Source of the DNA: Lachnospiraceae bacterium UBA4381
GTDB taxonomy: Bacteria; Bacillota; Clostridia; Lachnospirales; Lachnospiraceae
Length of the DNA: 17,539 nt
Assembly (NCBI GenBank): GCA_002391105.1
Contig: DGRT01000166.1
Location: forward strand, 1 to 17,539
Direction of reading: 5' to 3'
The notes below the pieces were generated by a model that was not told where the DNA came from, ran no database searches, and saw only the letters and a list, made by a program, of their open reading frames with translations. This document shows, piece by piece, positions 7,052 to 14,610 of the stretch; the stretch's first letter is position 1; every line of letters starts with the position of its first letter. Both the position numbers and the translations under genes were made by a program.

Positions 7052-8109
7052 TAAAATGTTGTGAATTCGTAAACGGTACGTGATTTGTAATACTCATCCT
7101 TGTCAAATACAGGACAGTCAACATCAGTTTCGGGAAGTACATTCATTATATTAGGAATGAACTGTGGCTCTAAGCAAAGTCCGGATCTGTCATGATAATT
7201 GAATCCGCCCTTTCCTACCTGTTCGCCTATGAAGTTACCTGTGTAAAGCTGAGTTCCTGTCTGATCAGAATATACGCTCATTCTGATTCCGCTATCCTCA
7301 GAGGTTACTGTAGCAAAATGCCTCTCTGTTCCTGTTTTACCATTTACAACGAAGTTATGATCATAGCCTCCTACAAAGTGAAGCTGATCCACATCTGCCT
7401 CGATATCCTGTTTAACCTTCTTCGGAGTTCTGAAGTCAAATACTGTACCGGTAACATCCGCATTTTCTCCTGTAGGAATTGACTTTGAATCAATTACCGG
7501 ATTATATTTGTCAGCATTAAGGAATACCAGATGATCCCCGATATCTCCTTTATAATGTCCATTCAGGTTAAAATACATATGACTGGTAAGATTGATAATA
7601 GTCTTCTTATCCGATACTGCATCATAGTTGATAATGAATTTGTTATCTTCTGTTATGGAATATGTAACTGTAATAGTTGCATTTCCGGGAAGCTTCTGCT
7701 CCATATCATTTGACTTACAGATAAATGTAATCGAAGCATTATCTGCGCTGTTATCCAGAGCTGTCCATACCTTTCTGTCTATACCATTATTTCCACCATG
7801 AAGATTGTTCTCATTATCATTCTGATCCATCTGGTAGGTAACACCATCAAGAGTAACCCTGCCCTGATCTATACGATTGCAGTTTCTTCCTATTATAGCT
7901 CCAAAATATGTAGTAGCATTTTCATAGGATGCCAGATCATCATATCCCAGCATTACATCTCTCATTATACCTGTTCTGTCAGGAACTATCAGCTTGGTTA
8001 CTGTAGCACCATAATCAATTATAGTCGCTGACATCCCTTTAGAATTACTGATAGTATATGCACTTACCGCTGCACCACCGGCGGTTACTCCAAACGTTTC
8101 CTTATTCAT
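7051..8109 (-). CDS. galM: Aldose 1-epimerase (mutarotase)
   Basis: This cytoplasmic enzyme interconverts alpha and beta anomers of aldoses, here probably xylose or other sugars released by the GH3 enzyme. The length of 352 aa is normal. Family motifs are GRNCNRI near residue 74, NLHGGNNGIDRKVW (H104), the general acid H177 in NLTSHMYFNLNGH, VGGYDHNFV near 250, and the general base E314 in GLCLEPQFIPN. The ATG has GGAG seven bases upstream. It is the last gene of the operon, 110 bases after xylB, and is followed by the terminator. Substrate preference cannot be read from the sequence. Confidence 0.93.
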   Translation of the reverse strand: MNKETFGVTAGGAAVSAYTISNSKGMSATIIDYGATVTKLIVPDRTGIMRDVMLGYDDLASYENATTYFGAIIGRNCNRIDQGRVTLDGVTYQMDQNDNENNLHGGNNGIDRKVWTALDNSADNASITFICKSNDMEQKLPGNATITVTYSITEDNKFIINYDAVSDKKTIINLTSHMYFNLNGHYKGDIGDHLVFLNADKYNPVIDSKSIPTGENADVTGTVFDFRTPKKVKQDIEADVDQLHFVGGYDHNFVVNGKTGTERHFATVTSEDSGIRMSVYSDQTGTQLYTGNFIGEQVGKGGFNYHDRSGLCLEPQFIPNIMNVLPETDVDCPVFDKDEYYKSRTVYEFTTF

Positions 8110-8190
8110 ACCTGTCTCCTTTCCTAATTATATACAAACAGATTTCCGGGTTTTATACTCACTTAAAAACACGAAGTATATTTAAACATA

Positions 8191-8210
8191 TTCCTGAATA
8201 TATTCAAGAA
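8191..8210. promoter_or_regulatory. Palindrome between xylB and galM
   Basis: A perfect 12-base palindrome TGAATATATTCA (8194-8205) lies inside a 20-base near-palindrome with TTC/GAA ends. It sits in the 110-base gap between the two genes, just past the xylB stop. It could be a protein-binding site or an mRNA fold. A TATAAT at 8127-8132 (leftward) follows, but I see no acceptable -35 box, so a galM promoter is not claimed. Confidence 0.4.
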
Positions 8211-8219
8211 AAATCTTTT

Positions 8220-9713
8220 TTAGTTATAGAAATCCTTCAACATAGGATACAACTTTCTGAACCGCTGATACTTTTCTTCATATTTGGATACAAGTTCAGC
8301 TTCAGGTTCTACTGTATCTATAACCTTTACAAGCTTGTCAGCCGCTTCCTGAACACTTCCGAAGACTCCGCAGCCTACTGCCGCGAGGATTGCACCTCCG
8401 AGAGCCGGTCCCTCATCATTTTCCTGAATAGTGAGACTTACATTCATTACATTTGCAATAATGCGTCTCCAGAGCGGACTCTTTGCACCTCCACCGCAGA
8501 TATTTGAAGTATTTATAACGATACCCTGACTACGTGCCACCTCAAGAGAATCACGAAAGCCAAATGCAACCCCCTCCAAAACCGCCTGTATCATATCTTC
8601 TCTTGATGTGTCCATGCTCATTCCGAGAAATCCTGCTCTAACAAGAGGATTGTTATGAGGTGATCTCTCTCCCATAAGATATGGCATGAAGAATACAGGA
8701 TTCTCACCCAGTTTTTCATCTGCATGCTCTACTATATCCTGCTGAGCTGCCGCATAATCCTTTGATTCCAGAATCTCGTCCATGAACCACTTATTACAGG
8801 ATGCCGCAGAAAGCATACATCCCATAAGATGATAACCACCATCAGCATGAGCAAAGCTGTGAAGTGAATTCCTGTCATCTACAGTAAAGCTGTCATTAGA
8901 TATAAACAACGTTCCTGAGGTTCCAAGAGAAAGGTTACATCCACCTGCTCCAACAGTACCCGTACCAACAGCAGCCGCAGCATTATCTCCCGCACCGGCG
9001 ACCACCCGGATCGGTGCGTCTTTTGCTAATCCAAGACTTCCCATAACGTCCTGCTTAACCACGCCAACTGTATCAAAGCTGTCGTGAAGCACAGGCATTT
9101 CCACATCTGATATTCCACAGATTTCAAGCATTTCCTTAGACCAGCATTTATTCTTTACATCCATAAGCAGCATACCGGATGCATCCGAATAGTCAGATGT
9201 ATAAGCCCCCGTAAGTCTATATACGATATAATCCTTTGGCAGCATCAGCTTATTTATCTTAGCAAAGTTCTCCGGTTCATTATCACGCACCCATAATATC
9301 TTTGGTGCAGTAAAACCGGCAAATGCTATATTTCCGGTATATTCAGAAAGCTTATCCTTTCCGATCACTTCATTCAGATAAGCAGTTTCCTTTGTAGTAC
9401 GACCATCATTCCAGAGAATAGCAGGACGGATAACAGCATCCTGATCATCCAGGATAACTAATCCATGCATCTGTCCGCCTATTCCCAGCCCCTCTATCAT
9501 TCTTGGAATATCCGAGGAGCCACATACCTCGTCAAGAAGCTCCCTTAGGCCTCTTATTGTTCCCTCATACCAGTCCTCAGGATTCTGTTCTGACCATCCG
9601 CTTTTAGGAAAGCTGATAGGATACTCTACAGAATGAGTTTTAAGTATAGTGCCATCCGAAGTCATAGCCAGAAGCTTAACTGCTGATGTACCAAGATCTA
9701 CTCCGATAAACAT
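8220..9713 (-). CDS. xylB: Xylulokinase
   Basis: This FGGY-family sugar kinase phosphorylates D-xylulose with ATP to D-xylulose 5-phosphate. The length of 497 aa is normal. The start MFIGVDLGTSAVK carries the phosphate-binding loop with D6. GIGGQMHGLV (near residue 80) and WNDGRT (101-106) form the substrate pocket. LPKDYIVYRLTGAYTSDYSD and the catalytic base D243 in AGAGDNAAAAVG follow, and a C-terminal ICGGGAKSPLWRRI motif completes the ATP site. These motifs fit XylB rather than glycerol or ribulose kinases. The start has GGGAGGT upstream. It sits after the isomerase, so the two steps isomerise then phosphorylate the pentose. Confidence 0.94.
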   Translation of the reverse strand: MFIGVDLGTSAVKLLAMTSDGTILKTHSVEYPISFPKSGWSEQNPEDWYEGTIRGLRELLDEVCGSSDIPRMIEGLGIGGQMHGLVILDDQDAVIRPAILWNDGRTTKETAYLNEVIGKDKLSEYTGNIAFAGFTAPKILWVRDNEPENFAKINKLMLPKDYIVYRLTGAYTSDYSDASGMLLMDVKNKCWSKEMLEICGISDVEMPVLHDSFDTVGVVKQDVMGSLGLAKDAPIRVVAGAGDNAAAAVGTGTVGAGGCNLSLGTSGTLFISNDSFTVDDRNSLHSFAHADGGYHLMGCMLSAASCNKWFMDEILESKDYAAAQQDIVEHADEKLGENPVFFMPYLMGERSPHNNPLVRAGFLGMSMDTSREDMIQAVLEGVAFGFRDSLEVARSQGIVINTSNICGGGAKSPLWRRIIANVMNVSLTIQENDEGPALGGAILAAVGCGVFGSVQEAADKLVKVIDTVEPEAELVSKYEEKYQRFRKLYPMLKDFYN

Positions 9714-9734
9714 ATAAATACCTCCCTAAAATGA

Positions 9735-9757
9735 GAAAAGGGGCAGAACCCCTTTTC
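9735..9757 (-). other. Hairpin between the isomerase and xylB genes
   Basis: Nine perfect pairs (GAAAAGGGG 9735-9743 with CCCCTTTTC 9749-9757) close a five-base loop. On the leftward transcript the stem is followed by TCATTTT, a poor U tract, so strong termination is not expected. It may be an mRNA-processing or stability element, or a leaky terminator setting the isomerase-to-kinase ratio. Confidence 0.6.
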
Positions 9758-9793
9758 CCTAAATCTATCATATTAACACCAGGTGCAGTTTAA

Positions 9794-11278
9794 TTACTTA
9801 GAAAATGGATTCTCTGATGGATATCTGACTCCTGCCGGATGATTGTAATCAATCTCATCAAGAGCTACGCCAAGATACTTAAATACATCATAGAGAAGTC
9901 TGCCATTATGATGGAAAGTAATTGCAGCATGATGTGGATAATTCTTCTCAATAAGAACATGTCTGTAGAAACGCCCCATCTCAGGTACTGCAAATATACC
10001 AATAGAACCAAAGGATCTTGTTCTTACAGGAAGTATCTCTCCCTCAGCAACATATGCACGAAGCTTTGCATCAGATGTACTCTGAAGTCTGTAGATTGTT
10101 GCATGTCCGGGGATCAGATCACCCTCAAGAGTTCCATTTGTTACTTCTTCAGGAAGTGTACGAGCCATGATCTTCTGATTCTTCATCTCATGGAAGGCAA
10201 GCTTTGTAGTACAGGTATTACCACAGTGGAAGCCCATGAAGGTATCCTTGATATCATAATCATAGTCAAACTTGCCCTTGATTTCTTCTTCATACATATC
10301 CTTTGGAACTGAGTTATTGATATCCAGAAGTGTAACTGCATCGTCACTTACAAGCTGACCGATGTATTCTGAAAGAGCACCATAGATATCAACTTCACAG
10401 GATACAGGAATACCAATCTTAGCAAGACGGCTGTTTACATAGCATGGAACAAAGCCAAACTGTGTCTGGAATGCCGGCCAGCACTTTCCTGCGATAATGG
10501 TATAAGGTCTGCTGCCCTTATGTCCTTCAATCCAGTCAAGAAGTGTAATCTCATACTGTGCAAGCTTATTTAAAACCTCAGGCTTCTTATTACCACTTCC
10601 AAGCTCCTCAGCCATATCAGCAGCAACCTCTTCTATTCTAGGATCACCTGCATGCTTATTGAAGGCTTCAAAAAGATCAAGCTCTGAGTTCTCTTCTATT
10701 TCGATTCCAAGATTGTAAAGCTGCTTGATAGGTGCATTACATGCAAGGAAATCCTGAGGACGAGGTCCAAAGCTTATTATCTTAAGATTTGAAAGAGCTA
10801 TACGAACCTTCGCAACAGTCTTGAAATCATTAATCATATCCGCTATCTCATCGGCTGTTCCAACCGGATACTCAGGAATATATGCTCTGAGATTTCTTAG
10901 ATAGAGATTATAGCTGGCATTGAGCATACCACAGTAGGCATCGCCTCTGTCATCTAAGAGCTTATCTCCGGCTTCCTCTGCAGCAGCAACTACCATTGAT
11001 GGTCCCTGGAATTCTTTAACCAGGAGTATCTCACTAGACTCAGGACCAAAGTTTCCGAGGAATACTACAAGCGCATTCACACCTGCCTCATTAACCTCTG
11101 CAAGAGCCTTTCTCATATCGATTTCATTTTCAACAGTTGTTTCACACTCGAAGATATCTCCATATGTCTTCTTGTATTCCTCAACAACCTTCTGTCTTCT
11201 GCTGGCGGAAAGACTCATCGGAAAACAGTCTCTGCTGACAGCAATTATACCAAGCTTAACCTCTGGCATATTCTTCAT
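9794..11278 (-). CDS. L-fucose/L-arabinose isomerase family protein (probable pentose isomerase)
   Basis: This 494-aa protein belongs to the FucI/AraA superfamily of Mn2+-dependent aldose-ketose isomerases. The N-terminal part is Rossmann-like (VVFLGNFGPESSE, near 71-84). CEVDIYGALSEYIGQ supplies E295 and VTLLDINN supplies D319. Their spacing of 24 equals that of the E. coli FucI metal ligands E337 and D361. A C-terminal His-rich stretch (HHAAITFHHNGR, 449-460) can give the third ligand. MGFHCGNTCT (348-357) is another conserved block. The start has AAAGGAGGT upstream. Lying between transaldolase and xylulokinase with no xylA in view, it probably makes D-xylulose or another ketopentose. The sugar used is inferred, not shown; L-fucose, D-arabinose or L-arabinose remain possible. 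Confidence 0.85.
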   Translation of the reverse strand: MKNMPEVKLGIIAVSRDCFPMSLSASRRQKVVEEYKKTYGDIFECETTVENEIDMRKALAEVNEAGVNALVVFLGNFGPESSEILLVKEFQGPSMVVAAAEEAGDKLLDDRGDAYCGMLNASYNLYLRNLRAYIPEYPVGTADEIADMINDFKTVAKVRIALSNLKIISFGPRPQDFLACNAPIKQLYNLGIEIEENSELDLFEAFNKHAGDPRIEEVAADMAEELGSGNKKPEVLNKLAQYEITLLDWIEGHKGSRPYTIIAGKCWPAFQTQFGFVPCYVNSRLAKIGIPVSCEVDIYGALSEYIGQLVSDDAVTLLDINNSVPKDMYEEEIKGKFDYDYDIKDTFMGFHCGNTCTTKLAFHEMKNQKIMARTLPEEVTNGTLEGDLIPGHATIYRLQSTSDAKLRAYVAEGEILPVRTRSFGSIGIFAVPEMGRFYRHVLIEKNYPHHAAITFHHNGRLLYDVFKYLGVALDEIDYNHPAGVRYPSENPFSK

Positions 11279-11347
11279 GATAATGTACCTCCTTTATAAA
11301 TGCTCTATATAAACGTCTCATTATGTTTCACACTAAATGCTTATTCT

Positions 11348-12001
11348 TTATTCACCAAATACAGCCTTGTAATCCTTCTGGAACTTCTCTATTCCCTGAT
11401 CGGTAAGCGGATGCTTGGTCATCTGCTCTATAACCTTATAAGGAACTGTTGCTATATCAGCACCTGCAAGCGCACACTGAGTAACGTGAACTGTATTTCT
11501 TACACTTGCGGCAATTATCTCTGTATCTATTCCGTAATTATTAAAGATAGTTACGACATCCTCGATAAGATCAATTCCCGACATACTTATATCATCAAGT
11601 CTTCCAAGGAAAGGTGAAACATAAGTAGCACCAGCTCTTGCAGCAAGAAGCGCCTGATTAGCAGAAAAGATAAGTGTTACATTTGTCTTGATTCCCTCTG
11701 CTGAAAGAACCTTTACTGCCTTAAGTCCTTCAACTGTCATAGGAATCTTTACTACCATATTGGGATGTATCTTAGCGATCTCTCTTCCTTCAGCTATCAT
11801 ACCTTCAGCATCTACCGTAGTAGCCTTAACCTCACCACTGATAGGTCCGTCAACTATAGATGTAATCTCAGTTATAACCTCCTTGAAATCTCTTCCTTCC
11901 TTTGCAATAAGTGAAGGATTGGTGGTTACCCCACAGATAACCCCCATATCATTAGCTTTTCTGATATCATCTACATTTGCTGTATCAATAAAAAATTTCA
12001 T
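11348..12001 (-). CDS. tal: Transaldolase, short TalC/FSA-like type
   Basis: This 217-aa cytoplasmic TIM-barrel enzyme transfers dihydroxyacetone units between pentose phosphate pathway sugar phosphates. K85 in NMVVKIPMT is the Schiff-base lysine. D6 is in FIDTAN, and TNPSLIAKEG is the conserved loop. Two positions separate true transaldolases from fructose-6-phosphate aldolase. The residue matching E. coli FSA Q59 is glutamate (E57) and that matching FSA Y131 is phenylalanine (F131). Both favour transaldolase. The ATG has AAGGAG seven bases upstream. It follows GH3 by a 129-base AT-rich gap in which I see no convincing promoter, and supports flux from xylulose 5-phosphate. Confidence 0.94.
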   Translation of the reverse strand: MKFFIDTANVDDIRKANDMGVICGVTTNPSLIAKEGRDFKEVITEITSIVDGPISGEVKATTVDAEGMIAEGREIAKIHPNMVVKIPMTVEGLKAVKVLSAEGIKTNVTLIFSANQALLAARAGATYVSPFLGRLDDISMSGIDLIEDVVTIFNNYGIDTEIIAASVRNTVHVTQCALAGADIATVPYKVIEQMTKHPLTDQGIEKFQKDYKAVFGE

Positions 12002-12130
12002 TTTCTACTCCTTTTAAATATACTTTAACTCTTCATTTTTAGATAACATATTAATCTTATACTATGTAGCTCTGATATTAAACATGAATAATTCAACATA
12101 TTTATCAGCGCATATTTAAGCTTATTGCTT

Positions 12131-14287
12131 CTATCTGGTAATTTCTTTACTAAGACACTTTCCACCGGTCAGTTCTTCGGATCTTTCATCAGGCTGCTGA
12201 CCGCCTACATATACCATATAGCTTCCACGAAGCTTTACTCTCTCTCCATTCTCAAGAACAGTTGTAAAGCATTTTTCATCTACATCTATAGACACCTTTA
12301 CAGAAGATTCCTTCTCAACATTCACCCTCTTGAAACCGGCAAGGCTCCATTTAGGCTGATTGTCAGGATCCAGCAGTGAGTTTATATCTTCTATATTAGT
12401 ATTAAGTCCATTTTCAAGCTTTTTCTCTGCCTCTGAACAAATATAGAGCTCGCATATTTCATCTGCAGTACATTCACCAACATTGGAAACTGTAAATGTG
12501 GCCGTTACGCCTCCATCCTTCTTCTCTTCGATTTCCATATCACTATATTCAAACTTCGTATATGAAAGTCCATATCCAAATGGATAAAGAGGCTTCTGTT
12601 CAAGATACCTATAGGTTCTTCCCTTCATGGAATAGTCAGTCATATCCGACTGCTGTCCTTCTTTATAGAATGTAACCGGAAGCTTACCGCCGGGAACTGC
12701 ATTTCCAAATATGATATCAGCCACCGCCTGTCCGCCTGCCTGGCCACTGTACCAGCTCTGAATAATAGCTGAGAAATGCTCATCCTCGAAGCTGAGATCC
12801 ATCGCACTTCCGGTATTAAGTACCAGAATTACCGGTTTGCCGGTTTCTGCGACTGCCTCTACAAGCTTTCTCTGCGCATCCGGAAGGAACATGGTAGTCT
12901 TATCTCCTGCCGCAAAAGCATTTCCGGTATCTCCCTGCTCTCCTTCAATAGTAGAATCAAGTCCGACACACAGTACAACCACATCACTCGCCTCAGCCAC
13001 GGTAAGTGCTTCACTTATTCTGTCATCCGGCGTAGCAAGATTCTGAACTCTGTCTTCAAAAAGATGAGATCCTTCAGAATAGAGAATCCTGATATCAGGA
13101 TACTTACCTGCCGCATTTCTGATGCCCTGCAGATTAGTAACGCATCTTGAGGACAGTCCATTATAATTACCATAAAGCACATCAACCGATGTTGCTGTAG
13201 GACCTATAACCGCAATCTTTGATATTTTATTAACATTAAGCGGAAGTATGCCATCATTCTTAAGCAGTACCGTACTATTAACGCTCGCTTTATAAGAAAG
13301 TGCGGCTGATTCATCTGTATCCAGATCATCTATTCCAAGCCTGTCGTATTCAACATCATCAGAGAACATTCCAAGTGCAGCTCTTACAGCATACGCATGA
13401 ACCGCTGCTTTTCTGATTTCCTCTTCAGTAACAAGCCCTTCTTCATAGGCTTTCATAATAGACAAATATGTATAGCCAGCATTGACGTCGCATCCGGCCT
13501 TAAGAGCAAGTGCAGCAGTCTCTACTGCATTCTTTGTAACCTTGTGATTCTCATGTATATCATTCAGTGCCATGAAATCAGATACAAAATATCCATCAAA
13601 GCCCCACTCTTCAAGCTTACTCATCAGGAAATCACTGGCGCAGGCAGGTTCTCCATTAACTCTGTTATAAGCACCCATAACACCAGCTACATTTCCATCC
13701 TCAACCGCAGCCTGAAACTGAGGTATATAAGTCTCTTCTATATCCTTGGCTGATACAATAGCATCAAATCCATGTCTTAAGGCTTCAGGTCCGGAATGAA
13801 CAGCAAAATGCTTCGCACAGGCGGCTGTCTTCAGATACTTGCCATCTCCCTGAAGTCCCTTGATAAAAGCAACTCCAAGCTTTGATGTAAGATAAGGATC
13901 CTCACCATAGGTTTCCTGACCTCTGCCCCATCTTCCATCACGGAAGATATTGATATTAGGAGACCATATAGTTATTCCCTTATAGAGATCCCTGTCGCCC
14001 CTTTTTCTGGACTCATTATACTTTGCTCTGGCTTCAGTAGCTATAACGTCACCTATCTCCTGAAGCGCCTCAACATCAAACATGGCCGCCATGGCAATAG
14101 CCTGAGGAAATACTGTTGCAGTGCCCGCTCTTGCAAGACCATGCAATCCTTCATTCCACCAGTTATAAGCCGGAATATCCATTCTTGGAATGGCAGGACT
14201 ATCAAACCTGATCTGACTGGCAGCTTCCTCTAAATCCATTTCAGCGACCATTTTCTCTGCTAATTCTTTAAATTTTTTATCAAGCAT
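12131..14287 (-). CDS. GH3 glycoside hydrolase, probable intracellular beta-xylosidase
   Basis: This is a 718-aa family 3 retaining glycosidase. The N-terminal barrel has YNWWNEGLHGLAR (41-53), characteristic of the beta-xylosidase branch, WSPNINIFRDGRWGRGQETY, AACAKHFAVHSGPE, and the nucleophile D237 in GYFVSDFMAL. The C-terminal alpha/beta sandwich (from ~330) has VGLDSTIEGEQGDTG, with E448 or E450 the likely acid/base, and PFGYGLSYTKFEYSDM leading into a fibronectin-III-like tail. No signal peptide is visible (starts MLDKKFKELAEKM), so it should act on imported oligosaccharides. GGAG lies nine bases before the ATG. It is first in the operon with transaldolase, isomerase and xylulokinase, which supports xylose as product. 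Dual arabinofuranosidase or beta-glucosidase activity cannot be excluded. Confidence 0.88.
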   Translation of the reverse strand: MLDKKFKELAEKMVAEMDLEEAASQIRFDSPAIPRMDIPAYNWWNEGLHGLARAGTATVFPQAIAMAAMFDVEALQEIGDVIATEARAKYNESRKRGDRDLYKGITIWSPNINIFRDGRWGRGQETYGEDPYLTSKLGVAFIKGLQGDGKYLKTAACAKHFAVHSGPEALRHGFDAIVSAKDIEETYIPQFQAAVEDGNVAGVMGAYNRVNGEPACASDFLMSKLEEWGFDGYFVSDFMALNDIHENHKVTKNAVETAALALKAGCDVNAGYTYLSIMKAYEEGLVTEEEIRKAAVHAYAVRAALGMFSDDVEYDRLGIDDLDTDESAALSYKASVNSTVLLKNDGILPLNVNKISKIAVIGPTATSVDVLYGNYNGLSSRCVTNLQGIRNAAGKYPDIRILYSEGSHLFEDRVQNLATPDDRISEALTVAEASDVVVLCVGLDSTIEGEQGDTGNAFAAGDKTTMFLPDAQRKLVEAVAETGKPVILVLNTGSAMDLSFEDEHFSAIIQSWYSGQAGGQAVADIIFGNAVPGGKLPVTFYKEGQQSDMTDYSMKGRTYRYLEQKPLYPFGYGLSYTKFEYSDMEIEEKKDGGVTATFTVSNVGECTADEICELYICSEAEKKLENGLNTNIEDINSLLDPDNQPKWSLAGFKRVNVEKESSVKVSIDVDEKCFTTVLENGERVKLRGSYMVYVGGQQPDERSEELTGGKCLSKEITR

Positions 14288-14308
14288 TGTCTTTCACTCC
14301 GCATTTCC

Positions 14309-14340
14309 GAGGTGCCCCGGCTCCCCAACCGGAACACCTC
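14309..14340 (-). promoter_or_regulatory. Stable hairpin in the GH3 operon leader
   Basis: In the leftward RNA, 14329-14340 pair with 14309-14320 over 12 positions: GAGGUG, two U.G wobbles, CCGG. The loop has eight bases. It ends about nine bases before the GGAG of the GH3 gene (14297-14300). There is no U tract, so it is not a terminator. A role in mRNA protection or translation control is inferred. Confidence 0.6.
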
Positions 14341-14350
14341 TATAAATACC

Positions 14351-14373
14351 TTTGATCTTCACTAATGATCAAA
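14351..14373. promoter_or_regulatory. Inverted repeat downstream of the GH3 operon promoter
   Basis: TTTGATC and GATCAAA are separated by nine bases. The site starts about 11 bases downstream of the predicted transcription start (near 14384), a usual place for a repressor operator. The protein that binds is unknown. Confidence 0.45.
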
Positions 14374-14383
14374 AACTACTTTA

Positions 14384-14533
14384 TTACGTTATTATAATAA
14401 CATAGACCATGCAAGCAATCTTTTCAAATATTGCTTTATATTTTTCAATAAATGCTATATAAGGAATCGCTCCGATTGATACCTCGCTACTTTCAGGATA
14501 AACTGTCTCATCCTCCAAAATCGCATAAAGCAT
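14384..14533 (-). other. Doubtful 49-codon open frame between galactanase and GH3 genes
   Basis: The frame reads MLYAILEDETVYPESSEVSI and continues to a TAA, with a Glu/Lys-containing protein-like composition and a hydrophobic tail. It starts right after the T tract of the galactanase terminator and has no ribosome site. Its last codons overlap the GH3 promoter. I do not recognise it. It may be chance or the remnant of a lost gene. Confidence 0.2.
14388..14418 (-). promoter_or_regulatory. Sigma-A promoter of the GH3/pentose operon with overlapping palindrome
   Basis: Read leftward, the -35 box is TTGCTT (14413-14418), the spacer is 16 bases and the -10 box is TATAAT (14391-14396). A perfect 14-base palindrome, GTTATTATAATAAC (14388-14401), covers the -10 box and could be an operator. 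The predicted start is near 14384, giving a leader of about 97 bases. The rest of the 323-base gap at 14288-14610 holds the hairpin and inverted repeat listed here, a doubtful 49-codon frame and the galactanase terminator. Confidence 0.75.
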
Positions 14534-14576
14534 AAAAATTATCCCCTTTAATGGATAATTCCATAAAAGGGGATAA
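14534..14576 (-). terminator. Intrinsic terminator of the GH53 gene
   Basis: Read leftward, an 11-pair stem (TTATCCCCTTT with its complement), one A.A mismatch and five more pairs close a TAAT loop, followed by five T residues. It lies 35 bases past the galactanase stop and separates that gene from the GH3 operon. Confidence 0.87.
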
Positions 14577-14610
14577 CTTATTAATTATACGGGTGTCTGC
14601 TTAAGCATCA

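Noticed and set aside
11348..12001. Fructose-6-phosphate aldolase
   Set aside because: E57 and F131 occupy the positions held by Gln and Tyr in E. coli FSA, which points to transaldolase.
12002..12130. Internal promoter before the transaldolase gene
   Set aside because: AT-rich with -10-like strings, but no -35 box at a proper spacing was found.
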